From DATJKD01 sp963834855 (lineage in GTDB: Bacteria > Pseudomonadota > Gammaproteobacteria > Steroidobacterales > Steroidobacteraceae): a stretch of 64,000 bases of DNA. The stretch lies in assembly GCA_963834855.1 (NCBI GenBank), contig CAWIDH010000035.1:1-64000 (forward strand). Reading direction: 5' to 3'. The position numbers and the translations under genes are program-made. Below, one piece after another: positions 40,984 to 50,598 of the stretch. A model generated the notes under the pieces. It was not told where the DNA came from and did no database searches. It was given only the letters and a program-made list of their open reading frames with translations. Position 1 is the stretch's first letter, and every line of letters begins with the position of its first letter.

Positions 40984-42822
40984 ATTCGGGCGCGGGTAAA
41001 CCCGGTGCGGCATCGGCGTTTGCGGCGAGCCAGATTTCCAGCGCCATCAGCACCCAGACGAGCTCGCCGTAATACGCGGCGTGCCCCTCGCGGTGGAGTC
41101 GTAGCGTATCCCGGAGAAACTCGGCACGAAATATCCCGCGCTCTGCAAGGGACTCGATAGCCGACTCCGACAAGCGGCGCAGGCCCGGGTGCGTTCGTGT
41201 CCAGATGCCGAAGGGAAGGCCGAAGCCGTGTTTTTTCTTGTGGATGATCTCCTCCGGGAGCAACGACCGCGTTGCGTACTTGTAGAACCAGCGGAGCTCT
41301 TCACCCCGCATTTTCAGCGACCCCGGCACGCTGCAACTCAAATCGACGAGGGCGTGGTCGAGCATCGGATAGGCGACCGACATTCCGGCTGCCCGGCACG
41401 CGGTGTTCACTTTCACGAGGTCGTTGTCGTGCAGCGTGAATGCCCAGTCGAGAAACAACATGCGATCCACCGCATCCCCGCTGCTGCGGCGCCGCGAACT
41501 CGTCACGCCATAGACGCAGTGGCAGATCACCGTCGACGCGACGCGAGGAACCTGTCCGTGAAGACCTCGGAAAGCGCATGGCGATGCAGGTAGTTGTAGG
41601 TCTGCAGTCGGTCCGGCAACGGGACATTCGCCTGCGCAACGTATCGTGCCGCCTTACCGAACACGGAGGCCGGCCAGGAGCGGCCAAGCGGCTCGAGCAG
41701 GCGCTCGATGATCCCGCGGCGCAGCGGCGCGGGTAGCCTGAAATAACGTTCGAACAGCAGCTGCTTGGCGTAGCGCGAATTGCCGGCGAACAACTCGTCG
41801 CCGCCGTCACCTGCGAGCATCCGCGTGATGCCTGCTTCGCGAGCGACCAGCGCGCACTGGTACGCTGCGGCTATCGAGGAATTGCCGAACGGTTCGTCCG
41901 TCCCGCGCAACAACGCCGGCGTGACGGCCAGGACATCGTCGGGGGTCATGTAATACTCATGGCTGTCCAGCCCGAAATGCCGGGCCGCGATCCGCGCGTA
42001 CTCCATTTCGTCATAATCATCGGCATCGAAACCGATGGAAAAGCTGCGCCCGGTCGCAGGCCTCAGACGTTCAGCCAGCAATCCTGCGACCGTTGAGCTG
42101 TCGAGACCACCGCTCAAGAACGCGCCGACTGACGCGTGACCGTCCATGCTGCGCGACACGGCCGAACGCAGGGTCTCGAGCAACGATTGCGACAGCGCGT
42201 CGACGTTGCGATCCACCTGGTCCTGAAAAGTCTCGAGTCGATAGCGCTTGACGCTGAGGTCCGTGGTGCTGCAGCGCAGGGCATGCGCACGGGGCAGTTT
42301 GCGGACGCCGCGAAAGACCGTCAGCGGACTCGGGACATGATGGAAGTAGAGGTACGCGTGCAACGCGGCCGGATCGAGGTCGGGGCGCTCGCCGGTTGCT
42401 GGAAGGGCGTCGGTGGCACGGCTCGCGAGTCGAAGCTGGTCCCGGTCCCGGGACCAGTACATGCCGTGCAGCCCCATGCGATCCACGGCCGCGAGGACTT
42501 CCCCACGCCGCAGATCGATGATGGCACCGGCGGCCTCGACGCCGGGCAGATCCGGCCAGGTGCCGGGGTCTTCCCGGTACGCCTCGAGCCATGCACGCGC
42601 GGTATTTGCTTCCCGTGCGTCCGAGCGGGCTGTTGCGCCAGCCGGCTCGACGACGCACGTCACGCCGATCTCGCCGTCCTCGGACCAATGAATCGCCTGA
42701 GACGATGCGGTTACGGCGCTCGCGTCGCGCGCGGTACGCAGAGTCTCAAGGTCAACACTCAGGTGCAAGGCGCCTACCCGCAAATGATCATCGTACGCAC
42801 CGGGAGCCGCCCCTGCACCCAC
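40973..42822 (-). CDS. asparagine synthase-like protein without glutaminase cysteine (one frameshift)
   Basis: The synthetase half is clear: SGGLDSSTVAGLL PP-loop, FDADDYDEMEYARIAA, DEPFGNSSI and AGDGGDELFAGNSRYAKQ. The N-terminal 180 residues keep only the distal half of a class II glutaminase fold (EVLAAVDRMGLHGMYWS resembles the LARDRLGVKPLYY strand pair). They have no Met-Cys start and no NGEIYN-like motif. It therefore cannot hydrolyse glutamine itself and may use ammonia or another amine, or borrow a partner. A frame change near 41530 joins the last part (HALVDLSCSVPGSLKMRG, HKKKHGFGLPFGIW). It faces the EPS run on the opposite strand. Confidence 0.8.
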
Positions 42823-42855
42823 GCCTGGCGCTCCTGCAGTGGCGTCTGAGCAGGT

Positions 42856-43506
42856 CTAAGTCGACGGGATCGAGATGCCGGCTTTCGCGAGCTTGTTGCG
42901 CAGAGCCGGCAGAGGGTAACCGCCCGCATAGGCCTTCGACGCGTACGCAGCTGCGACCTCGTAATTCTGGCGCTCGAATTCGAGCAAACCGCGGTTGTAA
43001 TACAGTTCCGCCGACTCGAGGCCGAGCTTTTCGGCCTGCGAGTACGCGACCCCAGCTTCGGCCAGCCGCCGCGCACGATGCAGGTAGGTTCCATAGAGCA
43101 GGTAGAGACGGGCATCCTTCGGCCGAAACGCAAACGCACGCTCGAAATAGCAATCCACCGGCCAGGGTCGATCGGACTGAGCCGGATTCTGGAGTTGGAA
43201 TCGCGCCATGGAATCCAACGCCTGGTAATGATTGGGAATGTGACGGAGGGTGTAATGGATGTCGCCCGGTAGCTTGGCCGTCGTGCCTCTGATCAGCGCT
43301 GCGACCTCCGGCGTGAAGTGATGCCTCACGACGATGTTGACCTTTCCCTGGTCCGCCGGGTTATTCACGTCGATCGGCCGGCCGAAATTGTTCTGGTCGA
43401 GCGGGCCGCCGCACAGCGCGTTCGCAGGCGAGCACGCAATTGTCCCGGCGAGGCACAGCGACCAGACGAGCCAGCGGCGCGATGCGTTCGGGCGCAGGTC
43501 GATCAT
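42856..43506 (-). CDS. secreted tetratricopeptide-repeat protein
   Basis: 217 residues. ATG at 43506 gives a signal peptide (MIDLRPNASRRW, then LVWSLCLAGTIA, cleavage near ANA). The mature part has LCGGPLDQNNFGRPIDVNNP and then three or four TPR-like helix pairs (DCYFERAFAFRPKDARLYLL, EAGVAYSQAEKLGLESAELY, NRGLLEFERQNYEVAAAY). Such proteins recur near exosortase loci, but the specific role is unknown. It ends 34 bases before the asparagine synthase-like gene, same strand, so probably one operon. A longer start at 43545 is possible. Confidence 0.7.
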   Translation of the reverse strand: MIDLRPNASRRWLVWSLCLAGTIACSPANALCGGPLDQNNFGRPIDVNNPADQGKVNIVVRHHFTPEVAALIRGTTAKLPGDIHYTLRHIPNHYQALDSMARFQLQNPAQSDRPWPVDCYFERAFAFRPKDARLYLLYGTYLHRARRLAEAGVAYSQAEKLGLESAELYYNRGLLEFERQNYEVAAAYASKAYAGGYPLPALRNKLAKAGISIPST

Positions 43507-43686
43507 GGTCAAGGCGTGATTCCCCGCTGTCTGGCAATGGTGCATTTGACCAGCCCGGACAGGCTCCGTTCAACGACCAGGTCACAAAGCCCGGCGGCGG
43601 AACCAGTCGGAGCGCCGAGTGTCTGCCACGCCGCTGCCGGTCAGCGCGCGACCGGATCGCTTCGCGACGCTTCGCGTCGAGTCGGA

Positions 43687-44211
43687 TCACCGGCCGCCGG
43701 CCCGCGGCAGCGCGGCATGCACGTACGGCGCCACCGACGATATCATCAGCTGCCAGCCGAAAACCACGAGAAACACCCCCCACCCGAGACGCCGCGCTCC
43801 CATGCGCGCCTGGGAGGCGCTGGAGGCCAGATTGAAGCTCGGGATGCGCTCAGGACCCGGTAGCCACCCCGGCGCAGAAACTCGTGGGCGGCGTCCCAGA
43901 GCCTCACGAACAGCAGGCCGCCGCGCTCGTCGGGCTGCAGGAATATGTCGTAATCCCAAGCCGCCCGGCGCGCGCGAGCTCGTAACGGGCCCCAGTTCGT
44001 CTTCCTCGTACGGGGCGGTCGAAAGCCACGTGTAGCCGGCGAGCCGGCCGTTTCTCACGGCACCAAGGCAAAAATTACCATTGCGCCGAACCCAATAGCC
44101 GTATTTCACGCGACGGACATGCCGGCCGAACACTCGGGGCAGGAGCCGCGCGAGCAGGTACAGTGGGGCGTCCACGAGGCCGAAGTCCCGCAGCGTCGGC
44201 TTGGAGGTCAA
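43687..44211 (-). CDS. GNAT-like acetyltransferase (two compensating frameshifts)
   Basis: Fragments PTLRDFGLVDAPLYLLARLL, VRRVKYGYWVRR, GRLAGYTWLSTAPYEEDELG, then in other frames WDYDIFLQPDERGG and LLFVRLWDAAHEFLRRGGYR, then SFNLASSASQARMGARRLGW match a GNAT-type protein often encoded with exosortase A amide- and acyl-transfer genes. Two frame changes near 43985 and 43900 cancel, so the last 60 residues return to the first frame. The start is uncertain: TTG 44211 fits the conserved N-terminus and no ATG is in frame nearby. It probably N-acetylates an amino sugar. It runs divergently from the kelch-like gene at 44256. Confidence 0.6.
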   Translation of the reverse strand: MTSKPTLRDFGLVDAPLYLLARLLPRVFGRHVRRVKYGYWVRRNGNFCLGAVRNGRLAGYTWLSTAPYEEDELGPVTSSRAPGGLGLRHIPAARRARRPAVREALGRRPRVSAPGWLPGPERIPSFNLASSASQARMGARRLGWGVFLVVFGWQLMISSVAPYVHAALPRAGGR

Positions 44212-44255
44212 GACGCAGTGAGCCCGTTCAATGCCATCGCAGGCGGGAGACGCGT

Positions 44256-45395
44256 ATGTTGAAAGCTGCGCCGCCCGCACGGCAACATCGCCGAGCGTGG
44301 TCGCTTGCCGTACGCGACTGCACCGCGACGTGCGCCGCGACGCTCGCGGCGATGTCCGCGGCAGCGGCGCCGTCACCGCTGCAACGTCTCGAACCGGGGC
44401 AGTGGTACGAGATTCCGGATTCCGCGCTGCGCGCCGCTGCAGCCCGGCGAGGCGCCGATGCACCTGTGGGGAAGATCACGGCCTGGAGCAGCGCGGCTTT
44501 CGATCCGCAATCCGATCGCCTGCTGGTCTGGGGTGGAGGGCACGAGGACTACGCGGGCAATGAGGTGTACGCCTTCGACCTCGGAACGCTCGAATGGACA
44601 CGCCTGTCCGAGCCCAGTCGACCGGATCGCGATCGCGGCGATTCATACGCGGACGGTGCCCCGCGATCACGCCACACATACAACTACATCGAATTTCTGC
44701 CCGCGCAACGGCGCCTGATGTCGTTCGGCGGAGCGTCGCTCTATCCGCAGGGTGGCGCGCAGAGCCGCAGGATTTCGGAGTTCGATCCGGAAACGGGCAC
44801 ATGGGTCACCGGACGGCGCAGCGACGTCCCGGCGGGCGGCAGCTTGATCGGCGCGCATGCGCGGCTCGATCCTGCGAGCGGTGACGTGTTCTTCGTCCCC
44901 GCGCAGCGCGGCGCGCTCGCCCGGTACTCGCCGTCCGAGGATCGCTGGCGCGGCGGCTGGGAGCCGGGATTTGTCCGGGTCCACGCGACGGCCGCGATCG
45001 ACCCGAAGCGCAGGCTGATGGTGTTGATCGGCAGCGGTACCGACAAGCCGCAGGCGCTCCGCTGGAACCTGGATCGACCAGGGCGGTGCACGGACCTGCG
45101 CACAGTGACGTCCGGCGACAAGGACATTGAACGGGCGTACGCCCCGGGCTTCGATTTTCACGGACCCTCCGGCCGCTTTGTCGCATGGTCCGGGGGCACG
45201 GATGTCTACGTGCTCGATCCCGACGATTGGCGCTGGACCCGGTATGCGCCCGCGCCAGGCAACACCGCGGATCCCGGCCGGCCGCTTTCCAGCGGCACCT
45301 TCGGTCGATTTCGCTACGTGCCGGGTCGGGACATCTTCGTACTCATGAACGGTGTGAACCGCAACGTGTTCGTGTACCGGCTTCCAACCCTATAA
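44256..45395 (+). CDS. secreted kelch-like beta-propeller protein
   Basis: 379 residues. ATG 44256 begins a signal peptide (core TCAATLAAMSAAAAP). The mature part is a beta-propeller with recurring blade motifs: ITAWSSAAFDPQSDRLLVWG followed by GGHEDYAGNEVYAFD, HTYNYIEFLPAQRRLMSFGG, ARLDPASGDVFFVPAQ, FRYVPGRDIFVLMNGVNRNV. The sequence is clearly related to the protein at 52238 (shared GGGHxDYAGNxVYxFD and HTYxxxEFLP). No enzyme motif is seen; propellers of this type resemble galactose oxidase folds and often bind sugars. Its stop overlaps the ACP start by one base (TAATG). Intact. Confidence 0.72.
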   Translation: MLKAAPPARQHRRAWSLAVRDCTATCAATLAAMSAAAAPSPLQRLEPGQWYEIPDSALRAAAARRGADAPVGKITAWSSAAFDPQSDRLLVWGGGHEDYAGNEVYAFDLGTLEWTRLSEPSRPDRDRGDSYADGAPRSRHTYNYIEFLPAQRRLMSFGGASLYPQGGAQSRRISEFDPETGTWVTGRRSDVPAGGSLIGAHARLDPASGDVFFVPAQRGALARYSPSEDRWRGGWEPGFVRVHATAAIDPKRRLMVLIGSGTDKPQALRWNLDRPGRCTDLRTVTSGDKDIERAYAPGFDFHGPSGRFVAWSGGTDVYVLDPDDWRWTRYAPAPGNTADPGRPLSSGTFGRFRYVPGRDIFVLMNGVNRNVFVYRLPTL

Positions 45396-45667
45396 TGAAA
45401 CGCATGCCTGCAAACAGCGAAACCATCGACGGTGTCCGCGCCGTACTCACCCGCAGCCTGCAGCTCGGAGCTCGCGGCGCGGCGCTGGCCCGTGATACGC
45501 CGCTGCTCGGCGGGCTGCCGGAGCTCGACTCGATGGCCGTCGTGCATGTACTCACGGCGCTCGAGGAAAACTTCGGGATCATCGTCACCGACGACGACGT
45601 GTCCGCGGAAACCTTTGCCACGTTCGGCAGCCTCGCGGATTTCGTCGAGTCGAAGCTTGCGGACTGA
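45395..45667 (+). CDS. acyl carrier protein, exosortase A-associated
   Basis: 90-residue carrier protein. The phosphopantetheine attachment motif is ELDSMAVVHV with Ser46. The C-terminal helix region is DDDVSAETFATFGSLADFVE. ATG 45395 overlaps the previous stop; ATG 45404 is an alternative. With the AMP-forming ligase (57656) and PLP decarboxylase (56421) it probably carries an activated acyl or aminoacyl group used to decorate the EPS. It is followed 12 bases later by hydrolase 2. Confidence 0.88.
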   Translation: MKRMPANSETIDGVRAVLTRSLQLGARGAALARDTPLLGGLPELDSMAVVHVLTALEENFGIIVTDDDVSAETFATFGSLADFVESKLAD

Positions 45668-45679
45668 ATCGGGCTCGCC

Positions 45680-46523
45680 TTGTCACGGTCATCGTTCGAG
45701 CCGACTCCGTTCTTCCTCGACGGACCGGTGGGAAAACTGTTCTGCCTGCACTTCCCGCGATCGACGCCTGGTCGGGCGCGTCGCTGCGCACTCGTGCTGC
45801 CGCCGTTCGCGGAAGAATTGAACAAGAGCCGCCGCATGGTCGCGCTCGCCGCTCGCGCGTTGCAGCGTGCAGGGCACGACGTGCTGCTCATCGACCTGTA
45901 CGGCACCGGTGACAGTGCCGGTGATTTCGCGGACGGCTCGCTCGCGGTGTGGCGCGACGACCTTGCCTGCGCCGTCGGCTGGCTCGCCTCGTGCGGCACG
46001 ACACATCTCGACGTGCTGGCCGTGCGCGCCGGCGCACTGCTGCTCCCCGGGATCAAGCCGCCCGCCGGCTTGGCGAAGGGGCGGGTCGCGCTGTGGCAAC
46101 CCGTCATCAGCGGGCGGACGCTCGTGTCTCAGTTCTTGAGGCTCCGCGTCGCCGCGGCGATCGGCGGATGCCGGGACTGCGCGGCCGGTCCACGATGGGC
46201 GGGCGACGCTCCGCGACAGGGGACGACTCGAGGTCGCGGGCTACGATCTCACGGAGCAGCTGGCGTCCGGCCTCGAGGCGATCGACGATCCGCTCGCAGA
46301 TGCCATCCAGTGGGAGCGGCTGACCTGGCTCGAGGTCGTATCGGAAGGCGCGACCGAACCGACACCGGCGTCGCGGCGAGCGCTCGCGGCCCTGCGGGAG
46401 CGTGGCGCCGCCGTCGATACGGCGGTGGTCGCCGGCGAGCCGTTCTGGGCGACGCCCGAGATCGCCACCGTGCCCGCGCTGGTCGACGCGACTGTCGCAG
46501 CGTTGGCCGGAGGCGGGACGTGA
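45680..46523 (+). CDS. exosortase A system-associated hydrolase 2 (frameshift)
   Basis: Alpha/beta-hydrolase fold protein (TIGR03101-like) of about 280 residues. It begins PTPFFLDGPVGKLFCLHFPR, then LVLPPFAEELNKSRRMVAL and DLYGTGDSAGDFADGS, typical of the family. The nucleophile elbow reads LAVRAGALLL, without a Ser in G-x-S-x-G. A frame change near 46160 leads to RLEVAGYDLTEQLASGLEAI and the end ATVAALAGGGT. It is probably an acyl- or ester-transfer partner of the ACP. Its last four bases overlap the start of hydrolase 1. Confidence 0.8.
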
Positions 46524-47401
46524 GCGAGGAACATCCCGTGTGCATCGACTCGGGCGGCCGCTTGCTGATCGGCATGCTGCACCGTCCGGAGTCCGCCGAT
46601 ACGCGCCGGGCGGTCGTGGTTCTCGTGGGCGGTCCGCAGTACCGCGTGGGAAGCCATCGCCAATTCGTCCTGCTGGCACGTGAACTGTGCCGGCGCGGCA
46701 TCGCGGTGCTGCGTTTCGACTTCAGCGGCATGGGCGACAGCGACGGCGAGCACCCGGGCTTCGAGCATGCCGACGACGACATCCGTGCCGCGGTCGACTG
46801 TCTGCAGTCGCTGCAGCCGTCGATTCGCGAGGTTTGCCTGTGGGGCCTGTGTGACGCGGCCTCCGCAGCGCTGATGTACGCTCCGACGGACGCGCGCGTG
46901 ACCCGCCTCATCCTGCTGAACCCGTGGGTCAGGACGAGCGAGGGGCAGGCGCAGGCGTATCTCGACCGTTACTACGGCCGGCGGCTGCGCAGCCGGCTCT
47001 TCTGGCGCAAGATTTTCACGGATCCGTCGACGCTCATTCGCGCCGCGTCGGGGTACCTGGCGATCCTGCGCACCGCGAGTCGAGAGCCTGGGGCGAGCGG
47101 TCGAGGCGGTCGCGCGGATTCCTATCTCGCGCGGATGCTCCAGGCCGTGCAGGCCTTCACGGGGCAAACTCTGATCCTGCTCAGCGGGCAGGATCTGGTC
47201 GCGACGGAGTTCGAACTGCTTCAGCAGCGATCGCAGGACTGGCGGCGGGCCTTCGCGGCGCCGCGGGTCACGACGATGAAGCTGCCGGAGGCGACCCACA
47301 CGTTCTCGCGTCAAGTCTGGCGTCACTGGGTCGAGCAGGCTTCGGCGCAGTTCGTCGGCGACGTTCACGCGGTCGACCCGAAGCCCGCGACGAGACGATG
47401 A
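46520..47401 (+). CDS. exosortase A system-associated hydrolase 1
   Basis: 293 residues, alpha/beta-hydrolase (TIGR03100-like). Oxyanion-loop region VVLVGGPQYRVGSHRQFVLL, then FDFSGMGDSDGEHPGFEHAD. The nucleophile elbow is LWGLCDAASAALMY, with Cys where serine hydrolases have Ser. A candidate acid is in LSGQDLVATEF and His in LPEATHTFSRQVW. A Cys-Asp-His triad suggests thioesterase or acyltransferase chemistry on the ACP-bound group, by inference. GTG 46520 overlaps the upstream stop (GTGA), and its stop overlaps the sulfotransferase start (ATGA). Intact. Confidence 0.87.
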   Translation: MSEEHPVCIDSGGRLLIGMLHRPESADTRRAVVVLVGGPQYRVGSHRQFVLLARELCRRGIAVLRFDFSGMGDSDGEHPGFEHADDDIRAAVDCLQSLQPSIREVCLWGLCDAASAALMYAPTDARVTRLILLNPWVRTSEGQAQAYLDRYYGRRLRSRLFWRKIFTDPSTLIRAASGYLAILRTASREPGASGRGGRADSYLARMLQAVQAFTGQTLILLSGQDLVATEFELLQQRSQDWRRAFAAPRVTTMKLPEATHTFSRQVWRHWVEQASAQFVGDVHAVDPKPATRR

Positions 47402-48414
47402 GCGAAGCAAGCGCGCCCATCCTGCTGTTCGGGATGCCTCGGTCCGGCACGACGTGGCTCGGCAAGATTTTCGACAGCCACCCTCAGGTTCTCTACAGGC
47501 ACGAACCCGATACCTGGCGGCGCCTTGAAATGCCGATCATCGCCTGTCCTGTCGAGCAGGTCCGCTACGAACGCGTGCTGCGCGAATACATCGAGTCGAT
47601 GCCGTCGATTCGTGCCGATCGAGTCTGCGGCAAGCGCCCGCAGTTCCCCAAGGACTACGCATCGGCGTGGGCGATCCACCGCCACGCGGTCGCGTCGGTG
47701 CTGCATAAGGCACTCGCGCGGGCCGGGATCGAGACGCCGGCACCGACGCCGCCACAGCCTGGTGCGGGGCACTGTTATCGACTCGTCTGGAAGTCGATCG
47801 AATCGCTGGGACGGCTCGGACTCGTGCTCGACTGCCTCCCCGACGCACGGTCGGTGCACATCGTCCGGCATCCCTGCGGCTACATCGCCTCGGTGCTGCG
47901 TGGCGAGGCTGCCGCACGATTCGCGTACAACGCTGCCGAAGCGGATCTGCCGATCTATGAAATGCTGTCGCGTACGGAACCTGCGCGCCGCCGTGGGCTG
48001 ACGATGCAACGCTTCCAGGACATGGGCGGCATCGAACGCCTGGCCTGGCGGTGGGTGATATTCAACGAAGTCGCGTTCGACGGCGCCGCAGCCAACCCGC
48101 GCAATCGGGTTCTCTACTACGAGGCACTGTGCGCGGCCCCAGAGGACACGACGCGCGAACTGTTCGCGTTCACCGACCTCGACTGGAATGAACAAACCGC
48201 CGCGTTTCTCAAGAGCAGCACGTCCCGGTCGCGCGCGGACTACTACAGCGTGTTCAAGGATCCGCTCGAGAGCGCGTGGCACTGGACGGGCGAGCTCGCC
48301 GCGACCGACGCTGCCCGCGTCGCGGAGGTGGCGGCGGGCTCAGTGATCGCGGCGCCCTATTTCGTCGCGAACGGCTGGAATCGGCCGGCGACGGGTTTCA
48401 GGGACAGCGGCTGA
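47398..48414 (+). CDS. PAPS-dependent sulfotransferase family protein
   Basis: 338 residues. The 5'-phosphosulfate-binding loop is FGMPRSGTTWLGKIFDSHP at 11-29 and the 3'-phosphate motif VHIVRHPCGYIASVLRGEAA lies near 160. The C-terminal third has the usual WRWVIFNEVA helix and LYYEALCAAPEDTTRELF. It transfers sulfate from PAPS to a hydroxyl or amine, most likely of the EPS sugar. It ends the ACP-hydrolase operon, being translationally coupled to hydrolase 1. Together with the remnant at 3349 it suggests a sulfated polymer. Intact. Confidence 0.87.
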   Translation: MSEASAPILLFGMPRSGTTWLGKIFDSHPQVLYRHEPDTWRRLEMPIIACPVEQVRYERVLREYIESMPSIRADRVCGKRPQFPKDYASAWAIHRHAVASVLHKALARAGIETPAPTPPQPGAGHCYRLVWKSIESLGRLGLVLDCLPDARSVHIVRHPCGYIASVLRGEAAARFAYNAAEADLPIYEMLSRTEPARRRGLTMQRFQDMGGIERLAWRWVIFNEVAFDGAAANPRNRVLYYEALCAAPEDTTRELFAFTDLDWNEQTAAFLKSSTSRSRADYYSVFKDPLESAWHWTGELAATDAARVAEVAAGSVIAAPYFVANGWNRPATGFRDSG

Positions 48415-48471
48415 TCCTGCTGCCTGGGCCGGCTTTCCGCTCGCGCCCCGCCCGAACTCGGGCACTGTGAC

Positions 48472-49353
48472 TCAACTCGCATCGCGATTCTCGTGCGCCC
48501 ACTCCAGGAATCGCCGCCGGCTCCAGATGCGGGCGAAGCTCCTGGGTGAATATTCTCCCGCTTGGTAGAGTCGGCGCCGCGTACCGCTCTTCAAGGTGGC
48601 GTCGGCAACGACTTCCTCGCTCTGGCCGATGCCGAGGGTGATTGCTCCGTGGCTCGAGGCAAATCGGGGGAGAAAAGCGAGGTGTGGGCTGATCGAGGCG
48701 ATGGCAGGATCGTAGTACCAGGCCGCGTTATAAAAACCCTTCAGTGTCGGGTTACTCTCGAAGAGTCGCACAGCCAGCAGGTGAGCCTCCACGTAGTCTC
48801 GCTCCGTCAAGGGACGGTCCATCTGCTTCGGCAGATGAATTGCCAGCGTGGGTCCGAAACCGCGCATTTCCAGCGCTAGATACCGTGCAAGGCGCCAGGC
48901 GTCCGCCGGGGCTGAACGAACGAGGTGAGAACGGGGAACTGCGCCCACTTCGGCGTGGTAGATACCGAGGGGAAGGCGACGACCGAACAGGACGAGGCAG
49001 TCGTACACCATCCTTTCGTCCGTGAGACGCGCACGGAAGTCGTCTCCGGTCGCGAGCAACCGACGGATTCGGTCTTCGACGAGCGGCGCCGTTCCCTTCA
49101 AGCCGAACGGCGCGAGTTCCCGAGTAAGCGCGCGACGCATCAGCGCCAGCAGCAGCTTCCAGCCGAACGGACCCGCAGCCTCCGGTGCCTTGCCAAAGCG
49201 GCCGGCCAGTAGCTCGATGCGCCTTCGCAGCTCAGCGTCGTCGAGCTCCGCCCAGCGATCCAGTTCGCCGCTTTCGGGAACGGCAAGGCCCACGTCGGGA
49301 AGGGTTGCCTCTTGAGCGCTGATGCGCTCGAGGAGGGTCAGGTCACGTTCCAT
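48472..49353 (-). CDS. conserved-looking hypothetical protein
   Basis: Not recognised. 293 residues from ATG 49353, which has AAGGGG just upstream; a longer in-frame start at 49419 has no ribosome site. It is soluble, without signal peptide or membrane helix, and rich in Arg, Leu and aromatic residues. Distinctive stretches are FGRRLPLGIYHAEVGAVPRS, LEMRGFGPTLAIHLP and NPTLKGFYNAAWYYDPAIAS. It lies downstream of the ATP-grasp gene on the same strand with 135 bases between, so the two may work together. GC content matches the main locus rather than the ATP-grasp gene. Confidence 0.6.
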   Translation of the reverse strand: MERDLTLLERISAQEATLPDVGLAVPESGELDRWAELDDAELRRRIELLAGRFGKAPEAAGPFGWKLLLALMRRALTRELAPFGLKGTAPLVEDRIRRLLATGDDFRARLTDERMVYDCLVLFGRRLPLGIYHAEVGAVPRSHLVRSAPADAWRLARYLALEMRGFGPTLAIHLPKQMDRPLTERDYVEAHLLAVRLFESNPTLKGFYNAAWYYDPAIASISPHLAFLPRFASSHGAITLGIGQSEEVVADATLKSGTRRRLYQAGEYSPRSFARIWSRRRFLEWAHENRDAS

Positions 49354-49488
49354 GGTTCCCCTTCGCTGGGCGTCGTTAGCGTCGCGACGGAGCAGGGACA
49401 GCCATGGCAGAAACGCCACGTCGTGATAGCGCGCATCGGAAAACGCCGATCATGCCAATCGCCTGCGCTTCGAACACAAGCTCCTGCT

Positions 49489-50568
49489 TCAGTCACGCTT
49501 GACCTCGCTGGTAATGTGAAGAGCCGGTTCAAAAAAATCCTTGTGCGGCAGATCCCAGCGCACGGCGCTGATCCGATCAGGAAACACATTCAGTTCGATC
49601 ATCGCAGGACCGGTCGGCGTGATGGCGACATCAATACCGGCAAAACGCATGCGCGGGAATACCGACACGGCTTTGGCACCCAGCGCCAGCGCTTCTGGCC
49701 AGAACGGTACCGTCCGACCAGACAGCTCAACGCCGGTATCGGGATGCTGCAGGATCGGTTGATGTGGTCGGCGCAAATCCAGCCCGGCACGCAGACGACC
49801 GGTGGCCATGTCGACCACGCAGGCAAAGCCACCGCTGGACGTATTGTCGACCTGACTGCCGGCCCGGCCAACGCGCAAGATGGCGTGACGGGCGCGAAAG
49901 TCTCCCTGCTGCTCCAACACCCAAATGCGCAGCGTATTCACGGAGCTGGCGTTGATCGCCGCCATATCTGGGTGCTGCTGCAGATACTCTTCCAGCAACC
50001 AGCCGTCTGTTGCTTGCAGCAATTTTCCGCCCACTCGGCCAGGGTCCAGCGCTGGCCGCTGATCGGATGCTGGACGCTGCTGGCATCAGCCGCGATATCC
50101 AATGCGGCGAAACTGCGACCACCAACCTTCCACCGCTTTGAAGCAAATGCGCTGGCCGGCAAATGCCGTCAGCACACGATGCAGATCAGCAGCATTGCAC
50201 AACGGGCCACCCTTGTGATCGCCGCCTCGGTGGCTGTGAAAAAACCCGACAAAGCGTGGAGTGGCAATGCCAAACAGGCTTAACGTGGCTTTTTCCAGCA
50301 CTTTGTGCTGTGACGCTTTTTGATATTCGGCCGGATTGATCGCGAACAGCAGCCGATCGTATTCGCGATAATTGGCATGCCGCCATTTGTCGCGAAACGC
50401 GATATCGCGGCGCCAGAACCGCGCCACGTGGTAGTAATTGGGTCCGATATCGCGAACCAGTTTCAGCACCAGCATTTCCAGCAGCTGGCGGCCAACCGGC
50501 AGCCCCCCATGACGCGCAGCATCACGGCTGGCACTGACAATCCGGCGCAAGGCTTGCAATCCCGGCAC
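49489..50568 (-). CDS. sugar-transfer associated ATP-grasp protein (frameshifted, low GC)
   Basis: ATP-dependent ligase-fold protein of about 358 residues. GTG start at 50568 with GGAGGG upstream. N-terminal DKWRHANYREYDRLLFAINP and LSLFGIATPRFVGFFHSHR belong to the family found in EPS and sugar-transfer loci. The ATP-grasp C-terminal half has DGWLLEEYLQQHPDMAAI, SSVNTLRIWVL, GGFACVVDMATGRL, FPRMRFAGIDVAITPTGPAM and IELNVFPD, with metal-binding Asp, Glu and Asn. Frame changes near 50105 and 50040 break the middle. Base composition (45-60% GC in sampled lines) is much lower than in neighbours, so it was probably acquired separately. It may add an amino acid to the glycan. Confidence 0.78.
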
Positions 50569-50598
50569 GTATTACCCTCCGTGCAGCGCCAACTGAGG

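Noticed and set aside
42591..43292. Plus-strand ORFs opposite the asparagine synthase-like and TPR genes
   Set aside because: They overlap recognisable minus-strand proteins and show only Arg/Ala/Pro-rich composition.
43500..43640. Possible additional riboswitch upstream of the TPR gene (AGCGGGGA and CACAAAGCC pieces)
   Set aside because: The pieces are in the wrong order and strand combination for GEMM-I, and the GGGCAAACC and GACGCAAAGCC core is missing.
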